A stretch of DNA of 64,000 nucleotides, taken from Microbulbifer elongatus (lineage in GTDB: Bacteria > Pseudomonadota > Gammaproteobacteria > Pseudomonadales > Cellvibrionaceae). The translations under genes and the position numbers were made by a program. The notes below the pieces were generated by a model. It was not told the DNA's origin. It worked only from the letters and a program-made list of their open reading frames with translations, and made no database searches. The stretch is taken from contig NZ_JAIVKJ010000002.1 in NCBI RefSeq assembly GCF_020524885.1, positions 620,001 to 684,000 on the forward strand. Reading direction: 5' to 3'. Shown one piece after another: positions 1 to 9,100 of the stretch (position 1 is its first letter; every line of letters starts with the position of its first letter).

Positions 1-1511
1 GATATCTGGATACCAACAACATCTTTGATTCCGATATCGCCTATCACGAGTTGCAGGTGAATTTCAGCAGCGACCAGCTTAACGCGGTGATGGGAGCGAA
101 CTATTCCAAAGAGAATATCTACCAGCGCACTAATGTCACGGCTTCTGCAGCCTCGGTCACGCGCCTGGTCACTGGCGATATCGTCAACAACCAGGACCTG
201 CGCGACCAGGTGGCCTATGGGGCGGCGCTTTCTGTGGGTGGAATGCCGGGAGACGGAGGTGCTGGGGATGCCGCGGCAGCCTACGCTCTGGCAGCGCTGG
301 ATTCCGTCGAGCACTTGTGGGATGAGGGCGACTGGAACACGTTCACCTCCGTTATCGGCGTTGGACCGCTACCCCAGGCCGACGCCTACTATGACGCGAT
401 CGGTGCGCAACTGGGCACCGGCATGCTGTTCGGCCCTGAACAGTTTTCTGGCCAATACTGGACTGAGGCGGTGGAAAATACCGGCGACTTTACCAACTAC
501 GGCCTCTACGTCGATGTGGACTACGCGTTGACCGATAAGATCAATGTGCTCGCCGGCCTGCGCTACAGCACCGATGAGAAAACCTTCACCTGGGAAACCC
601 CCGGTACAAACTTCCGCGACCAGCGCGATGGGGTAGAGGAAGTTATTTTCTCCGCAGCGGACGCCTACAACGTGGGCGAAGGGGTTCTGCGGGCCTCGGA
701 CGACTGGAGTGCAACCACGGGCCGCCTGGTCGGTCAGTATATGTTTAGCGATAGCGCCATGGCGTTCCTCTCTTACTCTACAGGCTATAAGTCCGGCGGC
801 TTCGACTCGCTCAACCTGTTGACGGCGGAAAACCCAATCGAGCCAGAGGAGGTCGAAAACATCGAGCTTGGCCTCAAGGGTACCCTGATGGATACGCTTC
901 AGGTGCAGCTTAGCTACTTCGATATGAGCGTCGACAATCGCCAGCGCAGTGTCGAGAGCAAGCCGCCGGAGTCGGCCAACGCCCTGCCGCGGGTCATCAA
1001 TGGCGACCAGCAGTTTAATGGTGTGGAAGTAACGCTGGACTGGCTGGCGACAGAAACCCTCGGCTTCGGTTTTGTGACTACGGTGCGAGATGCGGATTCC
1101 CAGTGGGAGGATTACTACGACGCTCGGGGGGAGCTCCAGTCCGAGCGCCAGAAGTCCTCCGTGAATACCGCCTACACAGCGACCATGGATTGGGCGCCGG
1201 TAATCCCCGTGGGTGAGCTGAACGTTCACCTGGACTATATCTACGCCGAAAACAGTGACGCGCTGGAGCCAGGTTACCTGGAGAGTTTCAGCGCGATCGA
1301 TGGTGTGGGCGAAGACGACAAGCGTTTGAATGGGCGTATTGTGTGGATGAGTGGCGGTGGTCAGTACGAACTGGCGCTGTGGGGGCGGAATCTGCTGGAT
1401 AACGAGCGGGCCAATATCCCCAGTGGACGTACTCTGGCGGTGTTTGGCACCCCTTATACCTCGGTTGCTGAGCCTCGCTCTTACGGCGCGGAAGTGCGTT
1501 ACAACTTCTGA
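1..1511 (+). CDS. TonB-dependent outer-membrane receptor, C-terminal part (5' end outside window)
   Basis: The reading frame is open from base 3, so the gene begins before the window and only the last ~500 residues are present. They look like the beta-barrel of a TonB-dependent receptor: alternating strands rich in aromatic residues (for example LAGLRYSTDEKTFTW, FLSYSTGYKSGGFDS, ENIELGLKGTL) and a C-terminal EVRYNF ending in Phe, the usual outer-membrane barrel signature. The GYKSGGFD segment and the late position of NIELGLKG resemble the large siderophore or carbohydrate receptors of Sphingomonas- and Cellvibrio-type bacteria. The substrate cannot be told because the plug is missing. The next gene is convergent and ends only 10 bp away. 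Confidence 0.9.
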   Translation, partial: YLDTNNIFDSDIAYHELQVNFSSDQLNAVMGANYSKENIYQRTNVTASAASVTRLVTGDIVNNQDLRDQVAYGAALSVGGMPGDGGAGDAAAAYALAALDSVEHLWDEGDWNTFTSVIGVGPLPQADAYYDAIGAQLGTGMLFGPEQFSGQYWTEAVENTGDFTNYGLYVDVDYALTDKINVLAGLRYSTDEKTFTWETPGTNFRDQRDGVEEVIFSAADAYNVGEGVLRASDDWSATTGRLVGQYMFSDSAMAFLSYSTGYKSGGFDSLNLLTAENPIEPEEVENIELGLKGTLMDTLQVQLSYFDMSVDNRQRSVESKPPESANALPRVINGDQQFNGVEVTLDWLATETLGFGFVTTVRDADSQWEDYYDARGELQSERQKSSVNTAYTATMDWAPVIPVGELNVHLDYIYAENSDALEPGYLESFSAIDGVGEDDKRLNGRIVWMSGGGQYELALWGRNLLDNERANIPSGRTLAVFGTPYTSVAEPRSYGAEVRYNF

Positions 1512-1521
1512 CCCACTGGGG

Positions 1522-2112
1522 TCAGGGCGATTGCCGTTCCGGTGGTTTGGACGGTGCCGGCTCTTCCGGGGGGAGTTCCCGGGGAGGCCGGCGCGCCTCC
1601 AGGTACCGCTTGATATAGGGTTTGTGGGTGTAGATCACGTCGTCCGGCAGCCGGTGCAGATCGAAAAAGCGGTAGCCGTAGATTTCCCCGTCGCGGATTG
1701 ACACCTGCTTCTCCATGAGGCGCCCGCGAATGGCGATATTGATGATCCCCGAGCGCGGTACCTTGTTGACTTCCAGCACCTCGAAGTCATCAATTTTGAT
1801 GTCCAGCTCCTCGCTTAGCTCGCGGCGCGCCGACTCCTCAAAGGATTCGTTGCGCTCCACCCAGCCCCCTGGCAACGCCCACTTGTCCTGGTAGGAGTGA
1901 CGCACCAGCAGCAGCTGATTGTTGCGCTCCACGAAGTACACCATACCCACCACAAACTTGTCAGTGAGGGCATAGGAAATGTTCCAGCGGATTTTCGGCG
2001 GCAGTTTGCGGTACAGCTCATACTTGAGGCCCGGGAAGGCCACAAACGCCAAGGCTGCCAGCATGCCGAGTGCCAGCAACAGGAGAATGGCTTTTTTCAA
2101 AAATGATCGCAT
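1522..2112 (-). CDS. Membrane-anchored Nudix hydrolase
   Basis: 196 residues from the ATG at 2112; a GTG nine codons upstream is possible but would place a polar stretch before the membrane segment. The N-terminus MRSFLKKAILLLLALGM is a single membrane anchor. A Nudix fold follows, with the box GWVERNESFEESARRELSEE then LDI. This fits GX5EX7REUXEEXGU except that Asp replaces the late Gly. The Glu residues that bind Mg2+ are kept, so pyrophosphohydrolase activity on a nucleoside-diphosphate-linked compound is likely; the substrate is unknown. The C-terminal tail is Pro/Glu-rich. The anchor is unusual for Nudix enzymes and suggests action at the inner membrane. Confidence 0.85.
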   Translation of the reverse strand: MRSFLKKAILLLLALGMLAALAFVAFPGLKYELYRKLPPKIRWNISYALTDKFVVGMVYFVERNNQLLLVRHSYQDKWALPGGWVERNESFEESARRELSEELDIKIDDFEVLEVNKVPRSGIINIAIRGRLMEKQVSIRDGEIYGYRFFDLHRLPDDVIYTHKPYIKRYLEARRPPRELPPEEPAPSKPPERQSP

Positions 2113-2298
2113 GGGCCCGGAACTGCTTTCACTGCACACTTGGGATTACGTAAAGTGTATCCGAGGCACGGCGCGGCTTTCGAGTACTCTTTCGCTTTGA
2201 CAGGGTTATCCGTCACTGATTTTGCACTAATTGCCCCGCCAACAGTCATACTCAGGGTCAGACACGGACAATAATCAACAGTTTCACAAGGACGCTTC

Positions 2299-3540
2299 AT
2301 GCCGCCAGTATTTGCCTCTCTTCGCCCCCGCTGTCTATTGCCGCTATTGCGTGCGCTGTCTTCCGCGTTCGCTATATGGATGCTGGCGTCACATGGGGTA
2401 CAGGCAAGCGCGCTCACCTCTGAGCAGCTGGAGGCAGTCGTTATCGATGCGATCCAGCCTGTGGTGGAGAGGCACCAGGTACCGGGGATGGCGCTGGCGC
2501 TAACCATTAATGGTGAGCCCTTCTTTTTCAATCTGGGTGAGACTGCCCTGGAAGGTGGTGAGCCCGTCACCGAGCACACGCTGTTTGAAATCGGCTCGGT
2601 GAGCAAGACCTTTACCGCAACCCTGGCCGCCTACGCCGAGGCCAAGGGTGCACTGGATTTTAGCCGGCCGGTGAGCGCATACCTGCCGGCGCTGCGCGGC
2701 AGTGCTATGGACTCAGTCTCGGTTTTGAACCTCGCCACCCATACCGCCGGGCACTTTCCGCTGCAGGTGCCGGCGGAGGTGGATAACGAGGACGCGCTAC
2801 TGGAGTACTTCCGCAACTGGGATCCTGGATACACCCCCGGCAGCAAGCGTACCTACGCCAACCCTGGCAGCGGCCTGCTCGGTGTGGTGGCCGCGCGCAG
2901 CCTGAATCAGCCTTTCGACAAGGCGATGCAGGAGTCGGTATTTCGTGGGCTTGGTCTGTCGCACACCTTTCTCAAGGTGCCCGATGACCAGATGCGCAGT
3001 TACGCAGAGGGACACAACAGCAGGCATCAGCCGGTACGCGTGAACATTGGTCTGTTGGGAGAGGAGGCCTATGGTGTTCGTTCCACGGCCGCCGATCTTA
3101 CCCGCTACCTGGCCGCACAGATGGAGCTGGTCAAGGTGGCCCCGGATATCAACCAGGCACTGCAGGCAACACGGAGGGGCTTTTTCCGCACGGACTATTA
3201 TGTGCAGGACATGGTGTGGGAGCAGTACTCGCTGCCTTTGAAAAAGGACACTCTGCTCGCGGGCAACTCGCGCAAAATGATTCGTGAGGATCACCCGGTT
3301 ACCGCAATTGCCCCTGCGCTTAGGCCACAACGCAACGTACTGATCAACAAAACCGGCTCCACCGGCGGCTTCTCTACTTATGTGGCGTTTATTCCGGAAA
3401 AGCAATTTGGCTTTGTACTGCTGGCGAACAAGTATTTTCCAGGCGATGAGCGCGTTGCCATGCTGTACAAAATTCTGGAGGCCGTATTGCCGGAAGTCAC
3501 CGTCGCAACAGGTGCTGTGCAGTCAGATTCCGCCAGTTAG
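2299..3540 (+). CDS. ampC: Class C (AmpC-type) beta-lactamase
   Basis: 413 residues with a signal peptide (hydrophobic segment about 15-37, Ala-rich end near 38). All three active-site elements of serine class C enzymes are visible: SVSK (Ser100, Lys103), Y186-A-N188, and KTG at 351-353 followed by STGGF. The protein is therefore expected to be a periplasmic serine beta-lactamase or a closely related DD-peptidase/esterase. The KTGSTGGF context and length favour AmpC over esterase EstB types. No ampR-like LysR gene is adjacent, so the usual inducible switch is not visible here. The gene is divergent from the Nudix gene, with a shared 186-bp upstream region. Confidence 0.85.
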   Translation: MPPVFASLRPRCLLPLLRALSSAFAIWMLASHGVQASALTSEQLEAVVIDAIQPVVERHQVPGMALALTINGEPFFFNLGETALEGGEPVTEHTLFEIGSVSKTFTATLAAYAEAKGALDFSRPVSAYLPALRGSAMDSVSVLNLATHTAGHFPLQVPAEVDNEDALLEYFRNWDPGYTPGSKRTYANPGSGLLGVVAARSLNQPFDKAMQESVFRGLGLSHTFLKVPDDQMRSYAEGHNSRHQPVRVNIGLLGEEAYGVRSTAADLTRYLAAQMELVKVAPDINQALQATRRGFFRTDYYVQDMVWEQYSLPLKKDTLLAGNSRKMIREDHPVTAIAPALRPQRNVLINKTGSTGGFSTYVAFIPEKQFGFVLLANKYFPGDERVAMLYKILEAVLPEVTVATGAVQSDSAS

Positions 3541-3715
3541 GGCACAGGTGCTTACGCTGCCTGGTTTTCGGCCTGGGCCTGCTGCAATATGGGGATGGTG
3601 AGTTTCGTTTAGGGGGGGAGCATGCTGCCGACTATTGGCACGCTGCGTGCATCTGGTAGATACATTGGCACCGCGAATGGCGCGGATGATGTAAGTGATA
3701 CCAGGGAAAAGTTGT

Positions 3716-4489
3716 ATGCAAGAAGTAGCCGCACAGATTATGCCGCGCGTTGATCGCCAGTTTGTTGGCAAAGTGCAATCCGAGGTGCACGCGAGTACAG
3801 GTGTGCGCTTGGTCAGTTGTGAATTCGATACGGCCAGTTACCAGCCGGCGTTGTTCGCGGAGCTGGGCATTGTCATGCCCGAATCCATCGCGCGTTCGGT
3901 GCCCAAGCGGCAGGCGGAGTTTCTCGCCGGGCGCTACGCCGCGGCGCTGGCACTTCAGCACCTTGCGCCGGTGCGGAACCAGGATCTGCAGGTGGGAATC
4001 GGCGACAAGCGCAACCCGCTGTGGCCGAAAGGCGTGGTTGGCTCCATCTCCCATGTGGGCAGTGTGGCGGTGTGTGCGGTGAGCCGCGCTGCCGACAAAG
4101 ACTACCTGGGAATTGATGTGGAAGTGGTGATGTCCGCCCGGGTTTGTCGTGAAGTGGCAAGAATCGTCTCCACCCGGCAGGAGCGGGAACTGCTTTGCGC
4201 AGAGGGCCTGTCGGAGAAGATGGCGCTTACCCTGATTTTTTCTGCCAAGGAAAGCCTGTTCAAGGCGCTGTACCCGTCGGTGCAGGATTATTTTGGCTTC
4301 GAAGTTGCCGAGGTCTGCGCGCTGCGACTGGGGGAGCAGTCGCTCGTATTGCGACTCACCGAGCGCTTTGCAGAAAAGCATAAGTTACCGCGGGAATACG
4401 AATGCCAGTTCACCATGGGTGAACACTGGATTCAGTCGGTAACCTGCGGAAAGTTTCCGCGGCGCGCGAAGCTGAAAGCAATCGGCTGA
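3716..4489 (+). CDS. 4'-phosphopantetheinyl transferase (EntD/Sfp type)
   Basis: 257 residues from ATG 3716, chosen because GGGA lies 8 nt upstream; a GTG at 3695 is in frame. Family motifs are present in order: KRQAEFLAGRYAA (EntD-type N-terminal motif), WPKGVVGSISH (His of the CoA site), GIDVE (Mg2+-binding Asp/Glu) and FSAKESLFKALYP (W/F-SxKESxxK motif). The enzyme transfers phosphopantetheine from CoA to a serine of a carrier protein. No NRPS, PKS or siderophore gene is nearby, so its carrier-protein partner must be encoded elsewhere. It may serve fatty-acid, polyunsaturated-lipid or secondary-metabolite pathways. Confidence 0.9.
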   Translation: MQEVAAQIMPRVDRQFVGKVQSEVHASTGVRLVSCEFDTASYQPALFAELGIVMPESIARSVPKRQAEFLAGRYAAALALQHLAPVRNQDLQVGIGDKRNPLWPKGVVGSISHVGSVAVCAVSRAADKDYLGIDVEVVMSARVCREVARIVSTRQERELLCAEGLSEKMALTLIFSAKESLFKALYPSVQDYFGFEVAEVCALRLGEQSLVLRLTERFAEKHKLPREYECQFTMGEHWIQSVTCGKFPRRAKLKAIG

Positions 4490-4657
4490 GGTATTTCCCG
4501 GCCCTTAGTTTCTTAATTTTCCCCAATTTTCTCATTACATCACGGCCATCCGCTAAGGTTGGTCGTGGCGCTGTGCAACTTGTTGCATATCCGATATCGG
4601 GCGGCTAAGGTGGTTCAATAGCCACATAATAAAAAGAGCAAAAGCTCGAGGCCGCCT

Positions 4658-6391
4658 ATGTCTACGTCAGAATCTTCCGTCTCTCCCAAGCGTTCTGCAC
4701 CGCAACCGAGCCGTTTACGTATTGGCCGCCGCTACCGTGCGGGGCGGCTCGATGGCCCCTACGACGCCATCGTCATTGGCTCCGGTATCGGTGGCCTCAC
4801 TACGGCTGCGGTATTGAGTGCCGCCGGCAGGAAAGTACTGGTGCTCGAGCAGCACTATACCGCTGGTGGCTACACCCATGCCTACGATCGCAACGGCTAC
4901 GAGTGGGATGTGGGAGTGCACTACATCGGTGATGTGGGCGGCCATCCGACTATGACCCGCAAACTGTTCGATTTCATTTCCGGCGGTCAGTTGCAATGGG
5001 CGCCCATGGATCGCGCTTACGACCGCATCTGTCTTGGTGACGAGCAGTACGACCTGGTGGCGGGGCGCGACGCGTTTGTGGATGAACTCGCTCGGCGCTT
5101 TCCTGGTCAGAAAGCCGTGATCGAAATGTATCTTGAGCGGGTAATGGGCGTCGCCAAGGCGATGCCGGTCATCACTCTGGAGAAACTGTTTCCCCGCTGG
5201 TGCGGACCGCTGTTCCGGCTGTACAAAAAACTGCGCTGGCCGGACTATCTCCACAAGACCACCTATCAGGTACTGCGCGAGCTCACGGACAACGAGGAGC
5301 TGATTGCGGTACTCACCGGCCAGTGGGGCGACAACGGCATGACGCCCAAAACCGGCAGTTTCATCATTCACGCCCTGATCGCCAAACACTATCTGTACGG
5401 TGGCTATTACCCGGTGGGCGGCTCCAGCAGGATGGCGGAGACCATCATCCCCCAGATCCAGAAATCCGGTGGCGAGGTGTTCACCTATGCGCGGGTGGAA
5501 ACCCTGTTACTGGAAGGTTCGCGGGTGACGGGCGTGCGCATGGTCGACGGTACTGAAATTACCGCGCCGGCAGTCATTTCCAACGCCGGCGTTTTCAATA
5601 CCTTTGAGAAGCTCCTGCCGCAAAGTGCGGCGAGTGCGGCCGGTTATCAGCGTGACCTGGAGGCGGTGAACCCGTCCATGAGTCACCTCTGCCTGTATAT
5701 CGGCCTGAACAAGACGGCCGGCGAGCTGGGTTTGCCGAAAACCAATTACTGGCTGTATCCCAGTGCGGATTATCAGGCGGATACCGACGCTTTCCTGCAG
5801 GACCAGAATGCAGAGATCCCGCTGGTATATATCTCTTTCCCCTCTGCCAAGGACCCGGATTTTGCACGCCGTTACCCCGGCCGTGCCACCATCGAGATAG
5901 TCGCGCCGGCAAAATACGAGTGGTTCGAGCAGTGGCAGCGGGAGACCTGGGGCAAGCGCGGCGAGGAATACGAGGTGCTCAAGCAGCGATTTAGCGAGCG
6001 CCTACTGGAGCATTTGTACAAACACTTCCCCCAGTTGCGGGGCCAGGTCGACTACTGCGAACTTTCCACGCCTCTCTCCACCCGGCACTTTTGTGAATAC
6101 CCGCGAGGGGAGATCTACGGTCTCGACCACGATCCCGACCGCTTCGCCCAGTCTTGGCTGCGCCCCAAGACCCGTATATCTGGCCTCTATCTCACCGGGC
6201 AGGACATCATGAGCTGCGGCGTGGCCGGTGCCATGTTTGCCGGGCTGGTGACGGCACAGAGCCTGCTGGGATGGCGCAAGGGTGGGGCGCTGATAAGACG
6301 GATTTTTGCTGGAAATTCGGTAGAACGTGCTGGGAGAAAGGCCGGGAAGCCGCTGTCTGAGAATAGCGGTGATCGTCTTCGCGCCCCTTGA
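4658..6391 (+). CDS. FAD-dependent oxidoreductase of the RetSat / carotenoid isomerase (CrtISO-CrtI) family
   Basis: 577 residues. The Rossmann fingerprint DAIVIGSGIGGLTTAAVLSA begins near residue 36, after a basic N-terminal stretch, and is followed by VLVLEQHYTAGGYTHAY and EWDVGVHYIGDVG. These match the all-trans-retinol 13,14-reductase (RetSat) branch, as do GSFIIHALIAKHYLYGGYYPVGG and the C-terminal LYLTGQDIMSCGVAGAM FAD-contact region. RetSat-like enzymes reduce or isomerise conjugated double bonds in carotenoids and retinoids; bacterial members are mostly uncharacterised. The neighbouring TetR gene and lipid-type enzymes suggest a lipid or polyene substrate, which is inference. A 4-bp GAGC/GCTC hairpin lies 10-25 nt before the start. 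Confidence 0.85.
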   Translation: MSTSESSVSPKRSAPQPSRLRIGRRYRAGRLDGPYDAIVIGSGIGGLTTAAVLSAAGRKVLVLEQHYTAGGYTHAYDRNGYEWDVGVHYIGDVGGHPTMTRKLFDFISGGQLQWAPMDRAYDRICLGDEQYDLVAGRDAFVDELARRFPGQKAVIEMYLERVMGVAKAMPVITLEKLFPRWCGPLFRLYKKLRWPDYLHKTTYQVLRELTDNEELIAVLTGQWGDNGMTPKTGSFIIHALIAKHYLYGGYYPVGGSSRMAETIIPQIQKSGGEVFTYARVETLLLEGSRVTGVRMVDGTEITAPAVISNAGVFNTFEKLLPQSAASAAGYQRDLEAVNPSMSHLCLYIGLNKTAGELGLPKTNYWLYPSADYQADTDAFLQDQNAEIPLVYISFPSAKDPDFARRYPGRATIEIVAPAKYEWFEQWQRETWGKRGEEYEVLKQRFSERLLEHLYKHFPQLRGQVDYCELSTPLSTRHFCEYPRGEIYGLDHDPDRFAQSWLRPKTRISGLYLTGQDIMSCGVAGAMFAGLVTAQSLLGWRKGGALIRRIFAGNSVERAGRKAGKPLSENSGDRLRAP

Positions 6392-6529
6392 AGTCGGGGT
6401 GTTGTGTGCAGCGTGACCGGGCGTCCGGCAGGTTTCGTGATCAAGCGGTTGAACAGTGATATGAACCGGAAGCCACAAACAAGGAATGATGCGACTCAAC
6501 GGCGCAGCGGCAACGCGCTAGTTGTACGA

Positions 6530-6556
6530 TTGACCAATAATTAACCATTGTATAGG
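6530..6556 (+). promoter_or_regulatory. Possible sigma-70 promoter for the TetR gene
   Basis: TTGACC at 6530-6535 and TATAGG at 6551-6556 resemble -35 and -10 boxes with a 15-bp spacer, shorter than the ideal 17. They lie 56 bp before the TetR start. The AT-rich spacer stands out from GC-rich flanks, and a TetR autoregulatory operator could overlap it. Weak evidence. Confidence 0.3.
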
Positions 6557-6612
6557 GTGCGGCATTCGTTTCCCTGTGGTCCCGTATCTCATTCTTGTTC
6601 GAGGCAATCAAC

Positions 6613-7302
6613 ATGGTTTCCAGCATCGGCGCTGGCAATAACACTCTCGGGGATGCGCCCCCGAAGGCCGCTGCGGTCAACAAAAAGGCCGAGAAGCGCG
6701 AAATTGCCAAGGCCAAGATCCTCAATGCCACCCTGAATCTCATTGCCGACAAGGGGCTCGCGTCCCTGTCTCACCGATCCATCGCCAGTGCGGCCGGCGT
6801 CCAGCTGGCAATGACCACCTATTATTTCGGGACCATCGACAACATTCTGGTCGCCGCTTTCCGTGAATTCTACAAATCCATGGAGCCGATCAATGCGGAG
6901 CTGGTTTCCGAGGGGGATGCGCTTTTGGCCCGGTCTCAGGGGCCTGATGGCGCACTGACGGATCGCGATCAATATATTCAGGGAGTGGCGGAGATCTTCG
7001 GCAGTATGATTGACGCCGGGCCGGGCTCCCGCTTGCGTCAAATCAGGATCGAGAGTCAGTTTTTGTTCGAGCAACATGCATCGGAAGCGCTCGCCGAGGA
7101 AATCCAGTCCTACAACGACTGGCTGGCCGATATCGCATTGCGTTTTATCCAGCCAATCGGTGGGAACAATCCGTCGCTGGATGCACAGCTATTCCTGTGG
7201 ACGGTGCAGTGCCTCGAATTCTCCAGTGTGAGTAGCTTTTCCATGAAGGGGGCCTCCAGCCGGGACGCGCTGCTGCGCCTGCTGCGCGGCTTCTGTGTCT
7301 GA
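6613..7302 (+). CDS. TetR/AcrR-family transcriptional regulator
   Basis: 229 residues from ATG 6613 (GAGG 8 nt upstream; an earlier TTG is less likely). The N-terminal DNA-binding domain is clear: AKAKILNATLNLIADKGLA, then LSHRSIASAAGVQLAMTTYYF, the TetR helix-turn-helix ending in the usual YYFG. The C-terminal half is a divergent ligand-binding helical domain. An Ala/Lys-rich 30-residue extension precedes the helix-turn-helix. It is followed 110 bp later by the iron alcohol dehydrogenase gene on the same strand, the likely target along with the oxidoreductase upstream. The ligand is unknown. Confidence 0.88.
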   Translation: MVSSIGAGNNTLGDAPPKAAAVNKKAEKREIAKAKILNATLNLIADKGLASLSHRSIASAAGVQLAMTTYYFGTIDNILVAAFREFYKSMEPINAELVSEGDALLARSQGPDGALTDRDQYIQGVAEIFGSMIDAGPGSRLRQIRIESQFLFEQHASEALAEEIQSYNDWLADIALRFIQPIGGNNPSLDAQLFLWTVQCLEFSSVSSFSMKGASSRDALLRLLRGFCV

Positions 7303-7412
7303 AGCCATGCCCCGTGATTGTGATGACGACTAGCCTTTACACCAGAAGTTGGAGGTAATGGCCACCGGCCTCTCCCGGGCATTCAATGGTCTCCGTGACA
7401 AGCGGGGGCCAT

Positions 7413-8576
7413 ATGAAAGACTTTACCTTTTCCACCACCAGAACCATCGTCTGTGAAGCCGGTGCCGCCGGACAGCTGGCGGGCTACAGCCGCGCGGCGG
7501 GTGCCAGCCGGGTATTGCTGGTAACCGATAGCGGCATCCTCAATGCGGGCCTTCTCGACAGTGTGCTGCCGGGGTTTGATTGCACGGGTTTGCGTCTGGG
7601 CATCTTTGACCGGGTAGAAGCAGACCCTAAAAGTGCCACCGTGGAGGCTGCAGTGCACGCCGCTCGCGCCCTGGGTGCGGAGATGGTGATCGGCTTCGGT
7701 GGTGGCAGCTCCATGGATGTTGCCAAGCTGGTGGCGGTACTGGCACATCCAGATTGCCGCCAATCCCTGGAAGAGCTGTACGGTATCGACAATGTGCGCG
7801 GACCGCGCCTGTCCCTGTTGCAGGTGCCCACCACCGCTGGCACTGGCTCCGAAGCGACCCCCATAGCCATTGTCACCACCGGCGAAACCACCAAGGCGGG
7901 GATCGTCTCCCCGCACCTGCAACCGGACACGGCCCTGCTGGATGCAAAGCTCACCCTTGGCCTGCCCAGCAAAGTGACGGCTGCTACCGGTATCGACGCT
8001 ATGGTGCACGCTATTGAGGCCTACACCTCCGCGCATAAAAAGAACCCGGTATCGGACATGCTCGCCCGCGAAGCCTTGCGGCTGCTCTCTGCGAATATTG
8101 TCAGTGCCACACACCGCGGATCGGACCTGCAGGCGCGCAGCAGCATGCTGCTGGGCGCCCTTTACGCCGGCCAGGCATTTGCCAACGCGCCGGTTGCCGC
8201 TGTGCACGCGCTCGCTTACCCGCTCGGGGGGCACTTCCATATCCCTCATGGCCTCAGCAACTCGCTGGTATTGCCTCATGTGCTGCGGTTCAATGCCATC
8301 GTGGCCGCGCCGCTGTATGCAGAACTGGCAGAATGTATGATGGGTGGAGATTGTCTCAGTGGCAGCGAAGTATCCAAAACGGACACACTGATCTGCTGGC
8401 TGGAAAACCTGATTGCCGAGCTTGGACTCCCAAATCGCCTGCGGGACTGTGGCGTCACCGAAGGTATCCTTCCGCACCTGGCGGCCGACGCCATGCAACA
8501 GCAACGCCTTCTGGTGAATAACCCCCGCGAGGTCACCGAGCAGGATGTGCTGGCGATCTACCGCGCCGCATTCTGA
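7413..8576 (+). CDS. Iron-containing (group III) alcohol dehydrogenase
   Basis: 387 residues from ATG 7413, preceded by GGGGG; the ATG at 7386 would add nine residues, and the shorter form matches the usual 380-390. Family features include GGGSSMDVAKL (NAD(P) phosphate-binding loop), PTTAGTGSEATPIAI, and the metal-binding region running from MVHAIEAY through VHALAYPLGG to IPHGLSNSLVLPHVLRFN, which supplies Asp/His ligands for Fe2+. It interconverts an alcohol and an aldehyde or ketone with NAD(P)H. The TetR gene in front and the thioesterase behind suggest use on lipid- or aromatic-derived substrates, which is inference. Confidence 0.92.
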   Translation: MKDFTFSTTRTIVCEAGAAGQLAGYSRAAGASRVLLVTDSGILNAGLLDSVLPGFDCTGLRLGIFDRVEADPKSATVEAAVHAARALGAEMVIGFGGGSSMDVAKLVAVLAHPDCRQSLEELYGIDNVRGPRLSLLQVPTTAGTGSEATPIAIVTTGETTKAGIVSPHLQPDTALLDAKLTLGLPSKVTAATGIDAMVHAIEAYTSAHKKNPVSDMLAREALRLLSANIVSATHRGSDLQARSSMLLGALYAGQAFANAPVAAVHALAYPLGGHFHIPHGLSNSLVLPHVLRFNAIVAAPLYAELAECMMGGDCLSGSEVSKTDTLICWLENLIAELGLPNRLRDCGVTEGILPHLAADAMQQQRLLVNNPREVTEQDVLAIYRAAF

Positions 8577-8621
8577 TCCGTTTTAGGCGGTTTGAAAGTA
8601 GTAAAAATTGAGGGGAAACCG

Positions 8622-9062
8622 ATGTCAGAGCCGAAGCTGGACCCACATTTTGAACGTGCGGATTACCGCGTGTTCTACCCCATTACTACCCGCTGGCACG
8701 ACAACGACATCTATGGGCACGTCAACAACGTCACCTACTACAGCTACTTCGATAGCGCAGTAAACCGGTACCTTATCGAAGAGGGCGGCTTGGATATCCA
8801 CAGCGGAGAAGTCGTCGCCTATGTTGTGAACTCCAGTTGCGACTACCGCGCACCTCTTGCCTATCCGCAACAGCTGGAAGCGGGTATTCGGGTGGAAAAA
8901 CTCGGCAATAGCTCCGTCGTTTACCGTGTAGGTATTTTCGCCGGCGGAGAGCAGCTGGCTTCGGCGAGTGGTCGATTTACACATGTGTTTGTTGGGCGGG
9001 CAGAGAGTCGCTCTGTGTCGATTCCAGAAACTGTCAGACAGGCACTGTCAAAAATTGGCTAG
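8622..9062 (+). CDS. Acyl-CoA thioesterase, 4HBT hotdog fold
   Basis: 146 residues from ATG 8622, with GAGGGGAAA just upstream as ribosome site. The segment RWHDNDIYGHVNNVTYYSYF is the YbgC/4-hydroxybenzoyl-CoA thioesterase signature, with the catalytic Asp in HDND and the GHVNN loop. Single-domain hotdog enzymes of this length act as tetramers and hydrolyse acyl-CoA or acyl carrier protein thioesters. It starts 45 bp after the alcohol dehydrogenase, so the two are probably cotranscribed. The preferred acyl chain cannot be read from sequence. Confidence 0.9.
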   Translation: MSEPKLDPHFERADYRVFYPITTRWHDNDIYGHVNNVTYYSYFDSAVNRYLIEEGGLDIHSGEVVAYVVNSSCDYRAPLAYPQQLEAGIRVEKLGNSSVVYRVGIFAGGEQLASASGRFTHVFVGRAESRSVSIPETVRQALSKIG

Positions 9063-9100
9063 AATGCGGCACTTCCACTGCTGATCACCTGGATGTCGCC

